Notes: generated by a model not told the origin, from the letters alone. 64,000 nucleotides of DNA from Devosiaceae bacterium (GCA_021648375.1 JAKISW010000013.1:4800-68799); one strand, 5' to 3'; numbered from the stretch's first letter, positions 51,469-60,591 are shown. A program made the numbers and translations.

Positions 51469-52845
51469 ATGCGTAGAACCTATCTGGCAGTCTCGGTGGC
51501 TATTTTCGCCGGGCTTTTGGTTGCGGCGTGGGTAACCCACGATACGGGAATTAAGATAAATGACCCGGAAAACAATATTTTCATTCCAACCGAGCTAACA
51601 ACCACATTACAGGTCAAAGCTTCATATGATAACGAAAACATATATTTCCGCTACCGCTGGCCGGTTGTCCGTCCCTCCCTGTTCCATGACGTTCTGGTTT
51701 ATCGGGATGGAAACTGGGAGCGCGAAAAGGGAGGTGTAGGCCCATCTGAAAACTTTTTGAACGAAGACCGGGTATCGATGATGATCGATGATGGCTCGGT
51801 TCCCCTGTTTTCCAGATATGGCGGCTATATAACAATCGGTGACAGGCTTACCACCTTTACCGGTGCTCCTAAAGGTGGTGACGAGCGGACAAAATATCTG
51901 CCCGATACCAGAACCGACCCGAATAATTTTGATAGTGTCAAAGCCGAAAGCGACCTGGATATTTTAAGGGAAGCCGGTTACTTCATAGACCTTTGGCAAT
52001 GGCGCTCCAGCCGTTCCAACCCTGTTGGCCTTGGGGACGATGGTTTTGTCGCTGAAGAACGCAGTGGCGATCAGGGGGTGGGACCATATTACACCAATTG
52101 GGACAAGGAGCTTAATCAGCCCAAGTTTATGTTTGATCAGCAGGTAACTGGTCAAAATGCCCTGAACTTTGATGATGTAGTCGCCGGGAATTATAATTTC
52201 GACGATGCCTATTATCTAAGTGATGCCACAGCAATTGCCTTTGATCCAAATATCGAGTGGAAAAATGGCGATACCATCCCCCGAAGAATGTTGCGGGCCG
52301 AAGAAGGCTCTCGCGGTGATGTGGTGCAACCTTCAGCGTCGCGTTGGGAAGATGGGTATTGGGATGTAACTCTGGTGCGCCAACTGGATACCGGCAACCC
52401 CCTTGATGACAAGATATTCAGGGATAAAGGGTCCTATGATCTGGCCTTTGCCGTATTTCGCAATGCTTCAACCATGCGCTGGCACTATGTTTCATTGCCA
52501 ATGTCATTGGGCCTTGAAACTGATGCACAACTGGTTGCCAGCAAATTTGCAGGCGATGCTCCAGGATGGGAGCAGGACTGGACCGAGGTAAAAATGTTTT
52601 ACCCCGGGCAAGTCAGTTGGGGACGTCTGACTGACCCTAAAACACATCCGGGCGCTGACAAAATTGCCGAGCGGGTTCCGGTTGCCTATCGACATAGCGA
52701 AAAACAGTTGGCCCTTTATGGGGTGGAAGTTGAGTTTGCCGGTGCGATTTATAACCAGTGGCTGCTGACTTTGTTTGCCAGCCTGCTGCTGATTGTGGCC
52801 ATGGGCATAAATATCAACCTGTTAATTACCAGAAGGGAGAGCTAA
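51469..52845 (+). CDS. Ethylbenzene dehydrogenase-related haem-binding protein
   Basis: The protein has 458 residues from the ATG at 51469, which has AAGGA 8 nt upstream; the frame opens at 51451. An N-terminal signal anchor (AVSVAIFAGLLVAAWV) and a C-terminal membrane helix (WLLTLFASLLLIVAMGINI) enclose a periplasmic domain. That domain resembles the haem b-binding gamma subunit of ethylbenzene/DMSO-reductase type enzymes (LQVKASYDNENIYFRYRW and NEDRVSMMIDDG). No molybdopterin subunit is encoded nearby. The role is probably electron transfer, by inference. The small membrane protein gene follows three bases later. Confidence 0.75.
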   Translation: MRRTYLAVSVAIFAGLLVAAWVTHDTGIKINDPENNIFIPTELTTTLQVKASYDNENIYFRYRWPVVRPSLFHDVLVYRDGNWEREKGGVGPSENFLNEDRVSMMIDDGSVPLFSRYGGYITIGDRLTTFTGAPKGGDERTKYLPDTRTDPNNFDSVKAESDLDILREAGYFIDLWQWRSSRSNPVGLGDDGFVAEERSGDQGVGPYYTNWDKELNQPKFMFDQQVTGQNALNFDDVVAGNYNFDDAYYLSDATAIAFDPNIEWKNGDTIPRRMLRAEEGSRGDVVQPSASRWEDGYWDVTLVRQLDTGNPLDDKIFRDKGSYDLAFAVFRNASTMRWHYVSLPMSLGLETDAQLVASKFAGDAPGWEQDWTEVKMFYPGQVSWGRLTDPKTHPGADKIAERVPVAYRHSEKQLALYGVEVEFAGAIYNQWLLTLFASLLLIVAMGININLLITRRES

Positions 52846-52847
52846 TT

Positions 52848-53399
52848 ATGGCTGTCTATCATATTCTTGTCTCGCACTTTCCAATAGCTTTGTGGTTGAC
52901 CGCATATCTGTTTATCGCATTGCGCACCTTTTCCGATGCACAGATTATTGTCAGCCTGGAAAAATCAATCTGGCCGCTTATCCTGCTTGGATCACTGGCC
53001 GGTGCTATCGCCTATATTATCGGCCTGCAGATTTATCCATGGTCGGCAATTACCCAATCACCTCTGGGCAGAAATCACATAATGCTCGCCACGTGGACCC
53101 TGTCCTATTGGACGGTGATGGGCATACTCGGGTTTAAGTTGCGCAGACATCTGTTTGAAGGTGCACAAAAATGGATAGCCTTCACTTTAGGGTCCATTGG
53201 AGCACTTGTGGTGGTGATCACTGGCACTCTTGGCGGCTCTCTTACAGGAACCCCCTCGCTGGTAACCAAAAGCCTCAGCTATGTGGGCTGGAACGTATAC
53301 ACCACCTTTTACATTCCCACATGGATGTTGGCAGTGTTCGTCCTCGGCGCAATAGTGCTGGTGGTATTGGGTTTTGCCGGGCGCAGGTACAAAAACTAG
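52848..53399 (+). CDS. Small four-helix membrane protein, DUF2231-like
   Basis: The protein has 183 residues from the ATG at 52848, with GGAGAG 7 nt upstream. There are four or five membrane helices (VSHFPIALWLTAYLFIAL, WPLILLGSLAGAIAYIIGL, WIAFTLGSIGALVVVITGTL and IPTWMLAVFVLGAIVLVVLG). Histidines at the helix edges (YHILVSHFP and RNHIMLATW) resemble the haem-ligand positions of DUF2231 and b-type cytochromes, so it might hold haem. It overlaps no gene but follows the haem-binding protein gene closely, suggesting one complex. Confidence 0.75.
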   Translation: MAVYHILVSHFPIALWLTAYLFIALRTFSDAQIIVSLEKSIWPLILLGSLAGAIAYIIGLQIYPWSAITQSPLGRNHIMLATWTLSYWTVMGILGFKLRRHLFEGAQKWIAFTLGSIGALVVVITGTLGGSLTGTPSLVTKSLSYVGWNVYTTFYIPTWMLAVFVLGAIVLVVLGFAGRRYKN

Positions 53400-53471
53400 A
53401 CAAAACTATTGGGTGCGGCGGCGTTGACTATTCAATTCTGCCGCACCCATTTTCAACAAAAGAGAAAAATC

Positions 53472-53651
53472 ATGTCTGGCAATTTGAGTGACCCGTTAAG
53501 TAGCCCGCATATCTCCAGCAATGAATTTGATACTCCCGGCTTCAAGCGCAGGGATTTTTTATATATAGCGACAGGAACAGTCGGAGTTGTAGCTGTGACC
53601 GGTTCTATCTGGCCCCTGATTGAGCCGGGTGCAAGAATGAAAGTCACATAA
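53472..53651 (+). pseudogene. Short Rieske-like anchor peptide, truncated
   Basis: The frame encodes 59 residues. The twin-arginine signal RRDFLYIATGTVGVVAV and the hydrophobic segment ending SIWPLI match the N-terminal anchor of the Rieske iron-sulfur subunit of complex III. The next residues, EPGARMKVT, resemble the start of the Rieske globular domain, but the cluster-binding loops are absent and two stops follow. It might be a deleted gene or a small membrane peptide kept for the neighbouring haem proteins. A start at 53472 follows AGAGAAA. Confidence 0.55.
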
Positions 53652-53767
53652 TAGGCAATAAATGCCACCTCTCTCTTCCTCAATATCGGTCAGGAATTTT
53701 ATGATTGAGCTGGCCAGTTATTATTGGCATAAGCGAATAATTAAACAATCACAGTGAAAGAAGTGAC

Positions 53768-54109
53768 ATGATTGAGCGTATAGAAACCGGGGCCAGATCC
53801 TCGAAAATCGTAAAACACAACGGAGTTGCTTACATCACTGGGCAAGTGGGAGAAGGCGCTACAATTCAGGCGCAGACAGAAGAATGTTTGCGGCGCTTGG
53901 AGGTTTTGTTAATCCAGGCTGGATCGTCACGCAAAAAAATGCTGCGTGCTACAATATGGCTAGCGGATATGAGCGATTTCTCGGGTCTTAATGAAGTTTG
54001 GAACGAATGGGTGCCCGAGGGCCATGCACCCGCACGCGCTTGCGGCGAGGCTAAACTTGCTCGGCCCGAACTTATGGTGGAAATTATTGTGGATACTGCT
54101 TACGACTAA
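53768..54109 (+). CDS. RidA family imine/enamine deaminase
   Basis: The protein has 113 residues. The chorismate-mutase-like trimer fold is visible (KHNGVAYITGQVGEGATIQAQ and MLRATIWLADMSDFSGLNEVWNEW). The catalytic Arg lies in APARACGEAKLA, near position 93. RidA proteins hydrolyse reactive imines formed by amino acid oxidases and PLP enzymes. It converges, across about 700 bp, on a dehydrogenase operon that should make imines, so a scavenging role is plausible. Confidence 0.9.
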   Translation: MIERIETGARSSKIVKHNGVAYITGQVGEGATIQAQTEECLRRLEVLLIQAGSSRKKMLRATIWLADMSDFSGLNEVWNEWVPEGHAPARACGEAKLARPELMVEIIVDTAYD

Positions 54110-54816
54110 ATTGGCATTGCGACCGATAAAGGCGAAACAATCCGGACAATAGAATAAGGCTGGGCTTGACCGCCACACCTCACTCCCGCCGATAAGCCCT
54201 CCAGCATTGCAACCGCCTCGCCTCTTTAGCGACACCAACAGAATGAATGCAGGTAGCGTCAATTTTTTCGGTAGCTATTCAAAATGACCTTTAGGCACTT
54301 GTGAGCTGGGGAACGAGGGTGAAGTCATGGCGCTATCGCTTAGACGGCTGTGGGCGGAGAACTGTTCCTTACTTTTCTACACGCGCTTCCGGACAAAAAC
54401 CTGCCACCACACATGGATGTGCGGAGCAGTGGAGCGTCGCCCTTTTTGATATACAACTGGGATTATTAAGAACGCTGGATGCTGACACACGACAGTACAA
54501 CTTTATTCCGCTCATCAATGAGAGGCGCTGTTCCCATGCGCTCATTGCTTATCAAAATGGTGCTCTCTTCTACCCGTCGCAAAACAAATATTGTGCGACG
54601 TTGTTGGTATCATTCACCCAGATACGCTTATTGCTTCCCTTTACACTGGCAATTATCTGAATTTTTGTGAGTGCCCTGTTTCTGCCAACTGGCTGCGGAT
54701 TTAATTTTCCGACCAAGACAATAATCTAATTTTAATTCGAACGGGGTCTCATTCGGTTTTGTTCCGGCGGCCCAAGGTTTGCTCTCAGAACAATCACATT
54801 AATGCAACCGCCTCTC
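54110..54816. other. Intergenic stretch with no supported gene
   Basis: There are about 700 bp between the convergent RidA and dehydrogenase genes. Frames of up to 119 codons occur on the plus strand (54301-54660), but they lack a ribosome binding site and resemble no family that I know. The composition differs little from the flanks. It may be decayed coding sequence. Confidence 0.5.
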
Positions 54817-55944
54817 CTACCGTGCCTGATCAACAAACCTGTTGATCGAAAACGGTGAGATATCTACAGATGTATTTCCTTTACAAACTGCTTCGGCGAT
54901 TATCTGGCCTGAGATAGGCCCGAGCTGAAACCCATGCAGGGAATAGCCGAATGAATGGAAAACGCCTTCATTTGTCGAACTGGCACCCATGACGGGTATA
55001 TCATCTGGCATTCGCGCTTCGATTCCGGCCCAAGACCTTACAATCTTGGATTGTTCCATGATTGGAAAAAGATCAAGGGCAGTTCGGGCATTGATTGCAA
55101 GCTTGGAGAAATTCAGCTCAGCCCTGTTTCTTGCTTTATCAACGTAACCCGTTAGACCGCCACCTATTAGCACAGTGCCATTTTCAAACTGCTTGAATGA
55201 GAGGGTCCGCCCTGCTGCCGAGACAACAGGAGACACGAAGTGGTCCATTGCTGCAGTGATCATTAGCATTGGCGCCACTTGTTCGACAGGAGCAAACTCC
55301 CCAAGCAACCCACAAATTTCTCCGGCCCATGCTCCGGCACAGTTTACAATTGTTGGTGCCGATGCCTCATTACTATCGTTGGTCGTCACACGCCAGGTTT
55401 TCTTGTTTTTCGCGATGCCGACAACTTGAACACCTTCTTTGAATACCACACCAAGCCTTTCAGCTTTCTGACGAAATGCCTGCGTTGTTTGGTACGGCAT
55501 GGCTGCACCGTCCCCTGCTACGAAGAGTCCACCAACACAATGGCGAGCCACCTCGGGTACGATCTGTCGCAGTTCTGAGCGGTCAACGATCACCTCATGA
55601 TGATACCCCATAGTTTTAAGTTCCGCGACACGTTTTTTCAGCGCTTCGAGTTCAAACTCAGTTTCAGCTACCTTCATATGCCCGTTGACAGAAAACCCGC
55701 AATCGTCATCGACAAGTTCAGAAATACTATTCCAAAGCTTTAATGAAGCATCAGCAAGAGCTAGCTCCCTGGTATCACGTCCTAGGCGACGCACCCCCCC
55801 AGCATTGACACCGGAAGCATGCTGACCTGAAAAATCTTTGTCGATTACCAACACGCGGGCACGCTGCATCGCGAGATGAAGGGCCGCCGAGCACCCATGG
55901 AGACCACCACCGACGACAATAACATCATAGTTGGTGTTACTCAT
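54817..55944 (-). CDS. FAD-dependent dehydrogenase beta subunit (HcnC/DadA-like)
   Basis: The protein has 375 residues from the ATG at 55944, beginning MSNTNYDVIVVGGGLHGCSA. The DAO fold is clear: FAD loop GGGLHGCSAALHL, GVNAGGVRRLGRDTRELALA and C-terminal RSWAGIEARMPDDIPVMGA. Relatives include the catalytic subunits of octopine/nopaline oxidase, D-hydroxyproline dehydrogenase and HcnC of cyanide synthase, all of which oxidise an amine carbon. Its start lies inside the last codons of the upstream gene (8-base overlap). It is the last gene of the operon. Confidence 0.9.
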   Translation of the reverse strand: MSNTNYDVIVVGGGLHGCSAALHLAMQRARVLVIDKDFSGQHASGVNAGGVRRLGRDTRELALADASLKLWNSISELVDDDCGFSVNGHMKVAETEFELEALKKRVAELKTMGYHHEVIVDRSELRQIVPEVARHCVGGLFVAGDGAAMPYQTTQAFRQKAERLGVVFKEGVQVVGIAKNKKTWRVTTNDSNEASAPTIVNCAGAWAGEICGLLGEFAPVEQVAPMLMITAAMDHFVSPVVSAAGRTLSFKQFENGTVLIGGGLTGYVDKARNRAELNFSKLAINARTALDLFPIMEQSKIVRSWAGIEARMPDDIPVMGASSTNEGVFHSFGYSLHGFQLGPISGQIIAEAVCKGNTSVDISPFSINRFVDQAR

Positions 55945-57349
55945 GTAACTTGCCCGCATCCTGTGACAGCCCAACGTCGAATTTCGCAAGAGCAGCCAGC
56001 GGCAAAGGACTGACAGGAAACCTGTGGCTTGGTGGCCCAACCTGGTATGGATGGACGTCTGAAATTTGCGCCGTCAGAGCCGCGACCGATGGGCTGCACA
56101 TACGGCCCTGGCAGGGCCCCATCCCACAACGCGTCATCGATTTTAGGTGCGCGAGGCGACGTGGCTCCTGTTGGATATGTGCAGACACCGATTCATGCGT
56201 AATCGCCTCGCATCGGCACACAATAGTTGCATCACTCGCAGTTTTTACAGTGTTGCTCGGTGAAAAATATGCATCAATAAAATTGCGCCCCCACCTGGCG
56301 CGAGATCGCTGTCTGATCCATGGCTGGGCGAGCGTATCGCGCTCCTGAGACGTCAGGATTTGTAATTGGCGAAGCGCATCCAATGCTGCTATTCTTCCAC
56401 TGTATTCAGCAGCGATGGCGCCATCAATTCCCGCATTATCTCCGGCAGCAAACACACCTGATACACTCGTCTCCTGCCAAATATTGACTTTAGGCCGCCA
56501 CGAACATTGGCTCAAACTCCACAGCATTTCGCAACCTATTGCTCCCAAAAGATTCGTATTTGGTAAAATCCCATCGTGAAGTAGAACAGTATCGGCGGCA
56601 AATTTTTGATACTTTCCGTTTTTTTGCATGACGACAACGCCTTCAACACGCGTGTCGCCCAAAATTTCCACCTGATCGCGTGCGGTTATGACCCTCGTCG
56701 ACACTCGTGACAGCGCGTAATATTTTGCACCGTCGAGAAAATAACTTGATGCCGCAAATCCCCAGAAATCGCGCAACAATTTTGAAATCTGTTTGCGCCC
56801 ACCAAGATCGATAATCGCATCAATGCTGGCCCCAAAATTGCGGTATTGCCAAGCAAGCAACCACAGCAAGGCACCATTGCCAACAATTACCGTGCGACCG
56901 CTGGGAATGACGCTGGCCTGTTTGGCGGCAATCTGGGCCGCACCGATAGTCATGACACCTGGAAGCGTCCAGCCCTTTATTGGAACGGGCCGCTCATAAG
57001 CGCCAGTTGCGATAATAATTGCCCCGGCCTGTACACGTTTTAGCACTCCGTTTTCAAAAATGTCAGCAACGTGATTAGATTCGATACTGACCAGAACCGT
57101 TCTGGTTTTGTAGTCGATTGGAGATTGCCGAAAATCCTCTATAATTTTCCGGCCGCGCACGTAACCATAGCCAAAAAGCTTCCTATCGGATTCACCGCAG
57201 AGTTCTACGCCTCTGTAGATCTGCCCACCCGGCTGAGCCTGCTCATCAATCAGCATCGTTGTTGCACCGCGTTTCGATAATTCAATGGCGGCTGAAAGAC
57301 CCGCAGGCCCAGCGCCAACCACCAGAACGTCAACGCTGTTAATGCTCAT
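55937..57349 (-). CDS. FAD/NAD dehydrogenase alpha subunit with BFD-type iron-sulfur site (HcnB-like)
   Basis: The protein has 470 residues. It starts DVLVVGAGPAGLSAAIELSK with a redox-partner fold, has a second nucleotide motif (VIVGNGALLWLLAW) and a C-terminal bacterioferritin-associated-ferredoxin-like site: CRCEAIT at about 392 and CGMGPCQGRMC at about 425. This is the architecture of HcnB/OoxA and of the FAD/NAD subunit of D-hydroxyproline dehydrogenase. It should pass electrons from the substrate subunit to the quinone pool. Its start overlaps the stop of the 2Fe-2S gene by 4 bases. Confidence 0.9.
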   Translation of the reverse strand: MSINSVDVLVVGAGPAGLSAAIELSKRGATTMLIDEQAQPGGQIYRGVELCGESDRKLFGYGYVRGRKIIEDFRQSPIDYKTRTVLVSIESNHVADIFENGVLKRVQAGAIIIATGAYERPVPIKGWTLPGVMTIGAAQIAAKQASVIPSGRTVIVGNGALLWLLAWQYRNFGASIDAIIDLGGRKQISKLLRDFWGFAASSYFLDGAKYYALSRVSTRVITARDQVEILGDTRVEGVVVMQKNGKYQKFAADTVLLHDGILPNTNLLGAIGCEMLWSLSQCSWRPKVNIWQETSVSGVFAAGDNAGIDGAIAAEYSGRIAALDALRQLQILTSQERDTLAQPWIRQRSRARWGRNFIDAYFSPSNTVKTASDATIVCRCEAITHESVSAHIQQEPRRLAHLKSMTRCGMGPCQGRMCSPSVAALTAQISDVHPYQVGPPSHRFPVSPLPLAALAKFDVGLSQDAGKLHE

Positions 57350-57675
57350 GTGTCTCGTCCCTGCAAAACACCTTTTTGTGTTTCGATGCGCATTCCTGGC
57401 TCAACCGGCACCAGGCAAGCTTGTAAATCTGGAACACCATCTATCGTTACTAAACACTCAAAACAGACGCCCATCATGCAATAGGGTCCACGGGGTTCAC
57501 CCGACGCTTTATTATATTGGAAGGCCAATTCGCCCGCAACAAGCAGACAAGTAGCAACCGTATCACGCCCGGACGCAACAATTTCGCGTCCGTTAACAAA
57601 TATGGTCACCGTATTATTGCATGGAGAAAATCTTTTGAAGGTCGCTGTCGTGCCGGTATCATTTTTCATAACCAC
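57346..57675 (-). CDS. 2Fe-2S ferredoxin-like subunit (HcnA-like)
   Basis: The protein has 109 residues. The cysteine motif YCMMGVCFECLVTIDG, followed by QACLVPV, binds a 2Fe-2S cluster in the Fer2_4 family. This third subunit accompanies the two flavin subunits in HcnABC-type dehydrogenases. The ATG at 57675 lies two bases after the MBL gene stop, and its own stop overlaps the next gene, so the three subunits are made from coupled translation. Confidence 0.92.
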   Translation of the reverse strand: MVMKNDTGTTATFKRFSPCNNTVTIFVNGREIVASGRDTVATCLLVAGELAFQYNKASGEPRGPYCMMGVCFECLVTIDGVPDLQACLVPVEPGMRIETQKGVLQGRDT

Positions 57676-57677
57676 AG

Positions 57678-58565
57678 CTAGGCCTTGGCCGCGAAGGCAT
57701 GCGTATTGTTTGTTAGATCGAAAACCATCATGTCATCTGCAATCAAACAAGTTCCATCAAAAATTTCTGTAATTTCTGCCATTGTTTGTACGCGAGTTTC
57801 GGGATCATTTAAGTGTTCAATATGCGTAAGCAGTAACGTTCCTGCTCCCGCACTGGCCGCCGACCTCGCAGTTTCTAGATGTCCAATGCTTGACTCTTCG
57901 ATTGCAGGCGTGACTATACCTCCAGTTTTTCGACTACACATATGCACGAACAGGTCGCAACCCTTTGCGAGTTCCGTAATTTCCTCGCTAGGCCCGGTAT
58001 CACCGGTATAAACAATACTTTTTCTGTCACCATCAATTCGGTACCCTAAACATTCAAGATAACCGGGGCAATGAATGGCTTTAGCGCACTTCACCTGCCA
58101 ATTCTTCGTTGAAACAATATCACCGGAATTGAGTTCATGAATCTTGGGACGCGGCCAATTTCGCAGTCCCCTGCCACCTCGGGCTGAATAAAGCTCGCGG
58201 CTAATGTTACTCTCAATCCGGGCGCGTATATCTGTGGCAAAAGCGCCGTCCTCTCCGATCAATTTGTCTATGAACTGGCGCAGTGGCGGGGGGCCGTAAA
58301 TATTCAATTCGTCATGCTCAGAACGCATTTGGTCCCATCTCGTCAGGATCAGCCGTGCAACATCGCCGACGTGATCATAGTGCAAATGCGTAAGAAAAAC
58401 ATGGGTGATGGATTGGGCCTCAATACCAAGTTGAACCAACCGTTGACCTGCCCCAAAACCATGGTCAAAGAGTATTCTGTCAGAACCGATTTCGACTAGA
58501 TAGCTTGAATTCATACGCACCGAGGAGGGCTTAGGGCTTCCTGATCCAATTACTGTTAATTTCAT
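57678..58565 (-). CDS. MBL-fold metallo-hydrolase
   Basis: The protein has 295 residues. The metal site is complete: HVFLTHLHYDHVGD near residue 60, a His in AIHCPGYLECLG, Asp in VYTGDTGPSEE and a C-terminal His in LLLTHIEHLND. The layout, with a long C-terminal half, resembles RNase Z/phnP-type or quorum-lactonase-like hydrolases more than beta-lactamases. In this operon it could open a lactone, amide or ester to give the amine substrate. That is inference. The ATG at 58565 begins MKLTVIGSGSPKP. Confidence 0.9.
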   Translation of the reverse strand: MKLTVIGSGSPKPSSVRMNSSYLVEIGSDRILFDHGFGAGQRLVQLGIEAQSITHVFLTHLHYDHVGDVARLILTRWDQMRSEHDELNIYGPPPLRQFIDKLIGEDGAFATDIRARIESNISRELYSARGGRGLRNWPRPKIHELNSGDIVSTKNWQVKCAKAIHCPGYLECLGYRIDGDRKSIVYTGDTGPSEEITELAKGCDLFVHMCSRKTGGIVTPAIEESSIGHLETARSAASAGAGTLLLTHIEHLNDPETRVQTMAEITEIFDGTCLIADDMMVFDLTNNTHAFAAKA

Positions 58566-58633
58566 TTTTATGTTCCAACCCTAATTTGTCGCACCAATTT
58601 TCAACGGACGGCTCATTCATCTACCCCTTGGTT

Positions 58634-60139
58634 TCATTGGGTTTCATTGGGTTTCTTTAGGGCCAAATTGTTTCTTTTGATTTTCCTAAGGAGCATCAAA
58701 GAGGCCCCAACGGAAAGAGCGATTACAATTATCAACGCAATGCTGATTGGGCGGGTGAAAAAGATCGAGATACTCCAGGCTGACATAGCCATACTCTGGA
58801 TATAAAATACTTCTGCCAGTGGTCCCAGAATAAACCCTAAACTCAATGCGGCGAGCGAATACCGAAAACGACCCAAAACATAACTCAACACACCAAAACC
58901 GAGCATTATACCAACATCAAATATCAGACTTCTTACAGAAAATGCGCCAATCGAAGAGATAATGATCACAATGGGTGCAAGAATCACCAGCGGCACATTT
59001 GTAACTCGGTGAAAGTACCGGGCACCAATCGCTCCAAATATCAGGATGAATACGGTGCACAAAAGTAAGTAGCCTATCAAGGTATTGAGAAGCACCGTCT
59101 CTGTTATGAATAGGGTGGGGCCAGGCCGTAAACCCAAAAGCATCATAGCTCCCAGGAATATGGCGGTGGTCGGATTACCGGGAATACCCAGCGCAAATGT
59201 GGGTATCAAAGAGCCTCCAACCTGGGCATTATTAGCCGCTTCCGGTGCGATTACTCCTTCGGGAATACCTTTGCCAAATTTTTCAGGCGTCTTCGAGGTA
59301 AGTTTCGCAAAATTATAGGCCACAAAACTTGCAATAGCCGCACCAGCCCCGGGAAGGGCACCGACGAACACGCCAATAACACTGGAAAGCCCGATTGTTC
59401 GCCAATATCGCAATGCTCTGACCATTTCGCGAATTGTCGAACGGAGGCCAAACGTCTCTGAACTATCTTTTTGAACAAGCTGTTTTTCATCGATGAGAAA
59501 CAGCATTTGTGACACCGAGAAGATACCCAAAAGGGCGGGCAATATCGGGAAGCCGTCATAGAGCATTGGCTGGCCGAAAATCATGCGGGCTTCAGCCCAA
59601 TATGTGTCCAACCCTACGGTTCCAAGTGCCAAACCCAAAAGACCTGCGAAAAGTCCTTTGTTCAAGTGTTCCACATCTAGTGTGATTAAAACGGTCAGTC
59701 CGAGAAATATAAGCAAGAAGAACTCTGGTGGACCAAAGCTAAGCCCCATCCTGGCAAGGCTTGGAGCAAATAACCAGAACACCACCAAGCCGAAAATGCT
59801 TGCCAAGGTTGAGCCCGTAGCCACAAGAGCCAGAGCTTCGGGCGCGCGCCCATTCTGTGTCATCGGAAATCCGTCAATGATAGTGGGCGCTGATCCAGGA
59901 TCTCCTGGCACTCCAATGAGAACCGCTGGAATAGATCCCCCGTAATTGGAAGCTGTGTATGCGCAAAGCACAAACACCATGCCATTGAGTGGCGACATAA
60001 CGATTGCGAATGGCAACAGCAACGCTACTGCGGTGCTTGGGCCCAAACCGGGCAATGCCCCGAACAATGCGCCTAAAAATATTCCCAACGCACCCACCAT
60101 AAGGGTAAAGATGCTAAAATTAGCGACGAAGTCCATCAT
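58634..60139 (-). CDS. tctA: Tripartite tricarboxylate transporter large permease (TctA family)
   Basis: The protein has 501 residues from the ATG at 60139 (MMDFVANF); the open frame extends upstream but the extension is not TctA-like. About eleven membrane helices carry the family motif FGALPGLGPSTAVALLLPFA at about residue 25, a related repeat FVGALPGAGAAIASFVAYN later, and GVPGDPGSAPTIIDGFPM. It is the transport subunit, driven by ion gradients. AAGGA precedes the start. It follows tctB by about 15 bp. Confidence 0.93.
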   Translation of the reverse strand: MMDFVANFSIFTLMVGALGIFLGALFGALPGLGPSTAVALLLPFAIVMSPLNGMVFVLCAYTASNYGGSIPAVLIGVPGDPGSAPTIIDGFPMTQNGRAPEALALVATGSTLASIFGLVVFWLFAPSLARMGLSFGPPEFFLLIFLGLTVLITLDVEHLNKGLFAGLLGLALGTVGLDTYWAEARMIFGQPMLYDGFPILPALLGIFSVSQMLFLIDEKQLVQKDSSETFGLRSTIREMVRALRYWRTIGLSSVIGVFVGALPGAGAAIASFVAYNFAKLTSKTPEKFGKGIPEGVIAPEAANNAQVGGSLIPTFALGIPGNPTTAIFLGAMMLLGLRPGPTLFITETVLLNTLIGYLLLCTVFILIFGAIGARYFHRVTNVPLVILAPIVIIISSIGAFSVRSLIFDVGIMLGFGVLSYVLGRFRYSLAALSLGFILGPLAEVFYIQSMAMSAWSISIFFTRPISIALIIVIALSVGASLMLLRKIKRNNLALKKPNETQ

Positions 60140-60153
60140 GCTAGTATCAATCC

Positions 60154-60561
60154 TTAAAGAGGTACGCCGAGTACAAGTGCAAACACAATGTACAGAGAAG
60201 CGACTGTTGCCAAAGATACCAACGGAATGATGATCCCTCGCAATTTGAACGTGAAAAACGCGGCCACCAGAAAAGCGATCGATGCAATTGCAAAACCGGT
60301 GAAGTAAAATAGTGGTATAAATGCAAAAGTTAACGCCAGGAGGCGTGCTGAATAGCTTGCCGCAAACCATCGAACCATATTATTTATTTTGAACTTGTCC
60401 TGTCCTCGCAATGCGCCAACCAAGGCTACCAGGAACAGTGCAACCATTATCATTCTTGGATAAGCGATAGACTCAGCGCTATAATCCATTGTCATCGACC
60501 AGTAGATTGCCGAAAGAACCGAAACAAAAATAAGTAGAAGCCATTGAATGCTAAAAGTCAT
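60154..60561 (-). CDS. tctB: Tripartite tricarboxylate transporter small permease (TctB family)
   Basis: The protein has 135 residues from the ATG at 60561 (MTFSIQWLL), with GGGGAT 6 nt upstream. It has four membrane helices, for example LALTFAFIPLFYFTGFAIASI and GIIIPLVSLATVASLYIVFALV. The GDP-like TctB pattern is poorly conserved in general, so the call leans on its place between the binding protein and TctA genes. It is the accessory membrane subunit of the importer. Confidence 0.85.
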   Translation of the reverse strand: MTFSIQWLLLIFVSVLSAIYWSMTMDYSAESIAYPRMIMVALFLVALVGALRGQDKFKINNMVRWFAASYSARLLALTFAFIPLFYFTGFAIASIAFLVAAFFTFKLRGIIIPLVSLATVASLYIVFALVLGVPL

Positions 60562-60591
60562 CGGGATCCCCACCACGCAGATTTAGACCAG

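Noticed and set aside
54301..54660. 119-codon plus-strand frame between RidA and the dehydrogenase
   Set aside because: No start signal and no recognisable protein; kept only as an unexplained stretch.
54817..57675. Hydrogen cyanide synthase operon hcnABC
   Set aside because: The architecture fits but the same set serves opine and D-hydroxyproline dehydrogenases; the importer, MBL and RidA neighbours favour catabolism.
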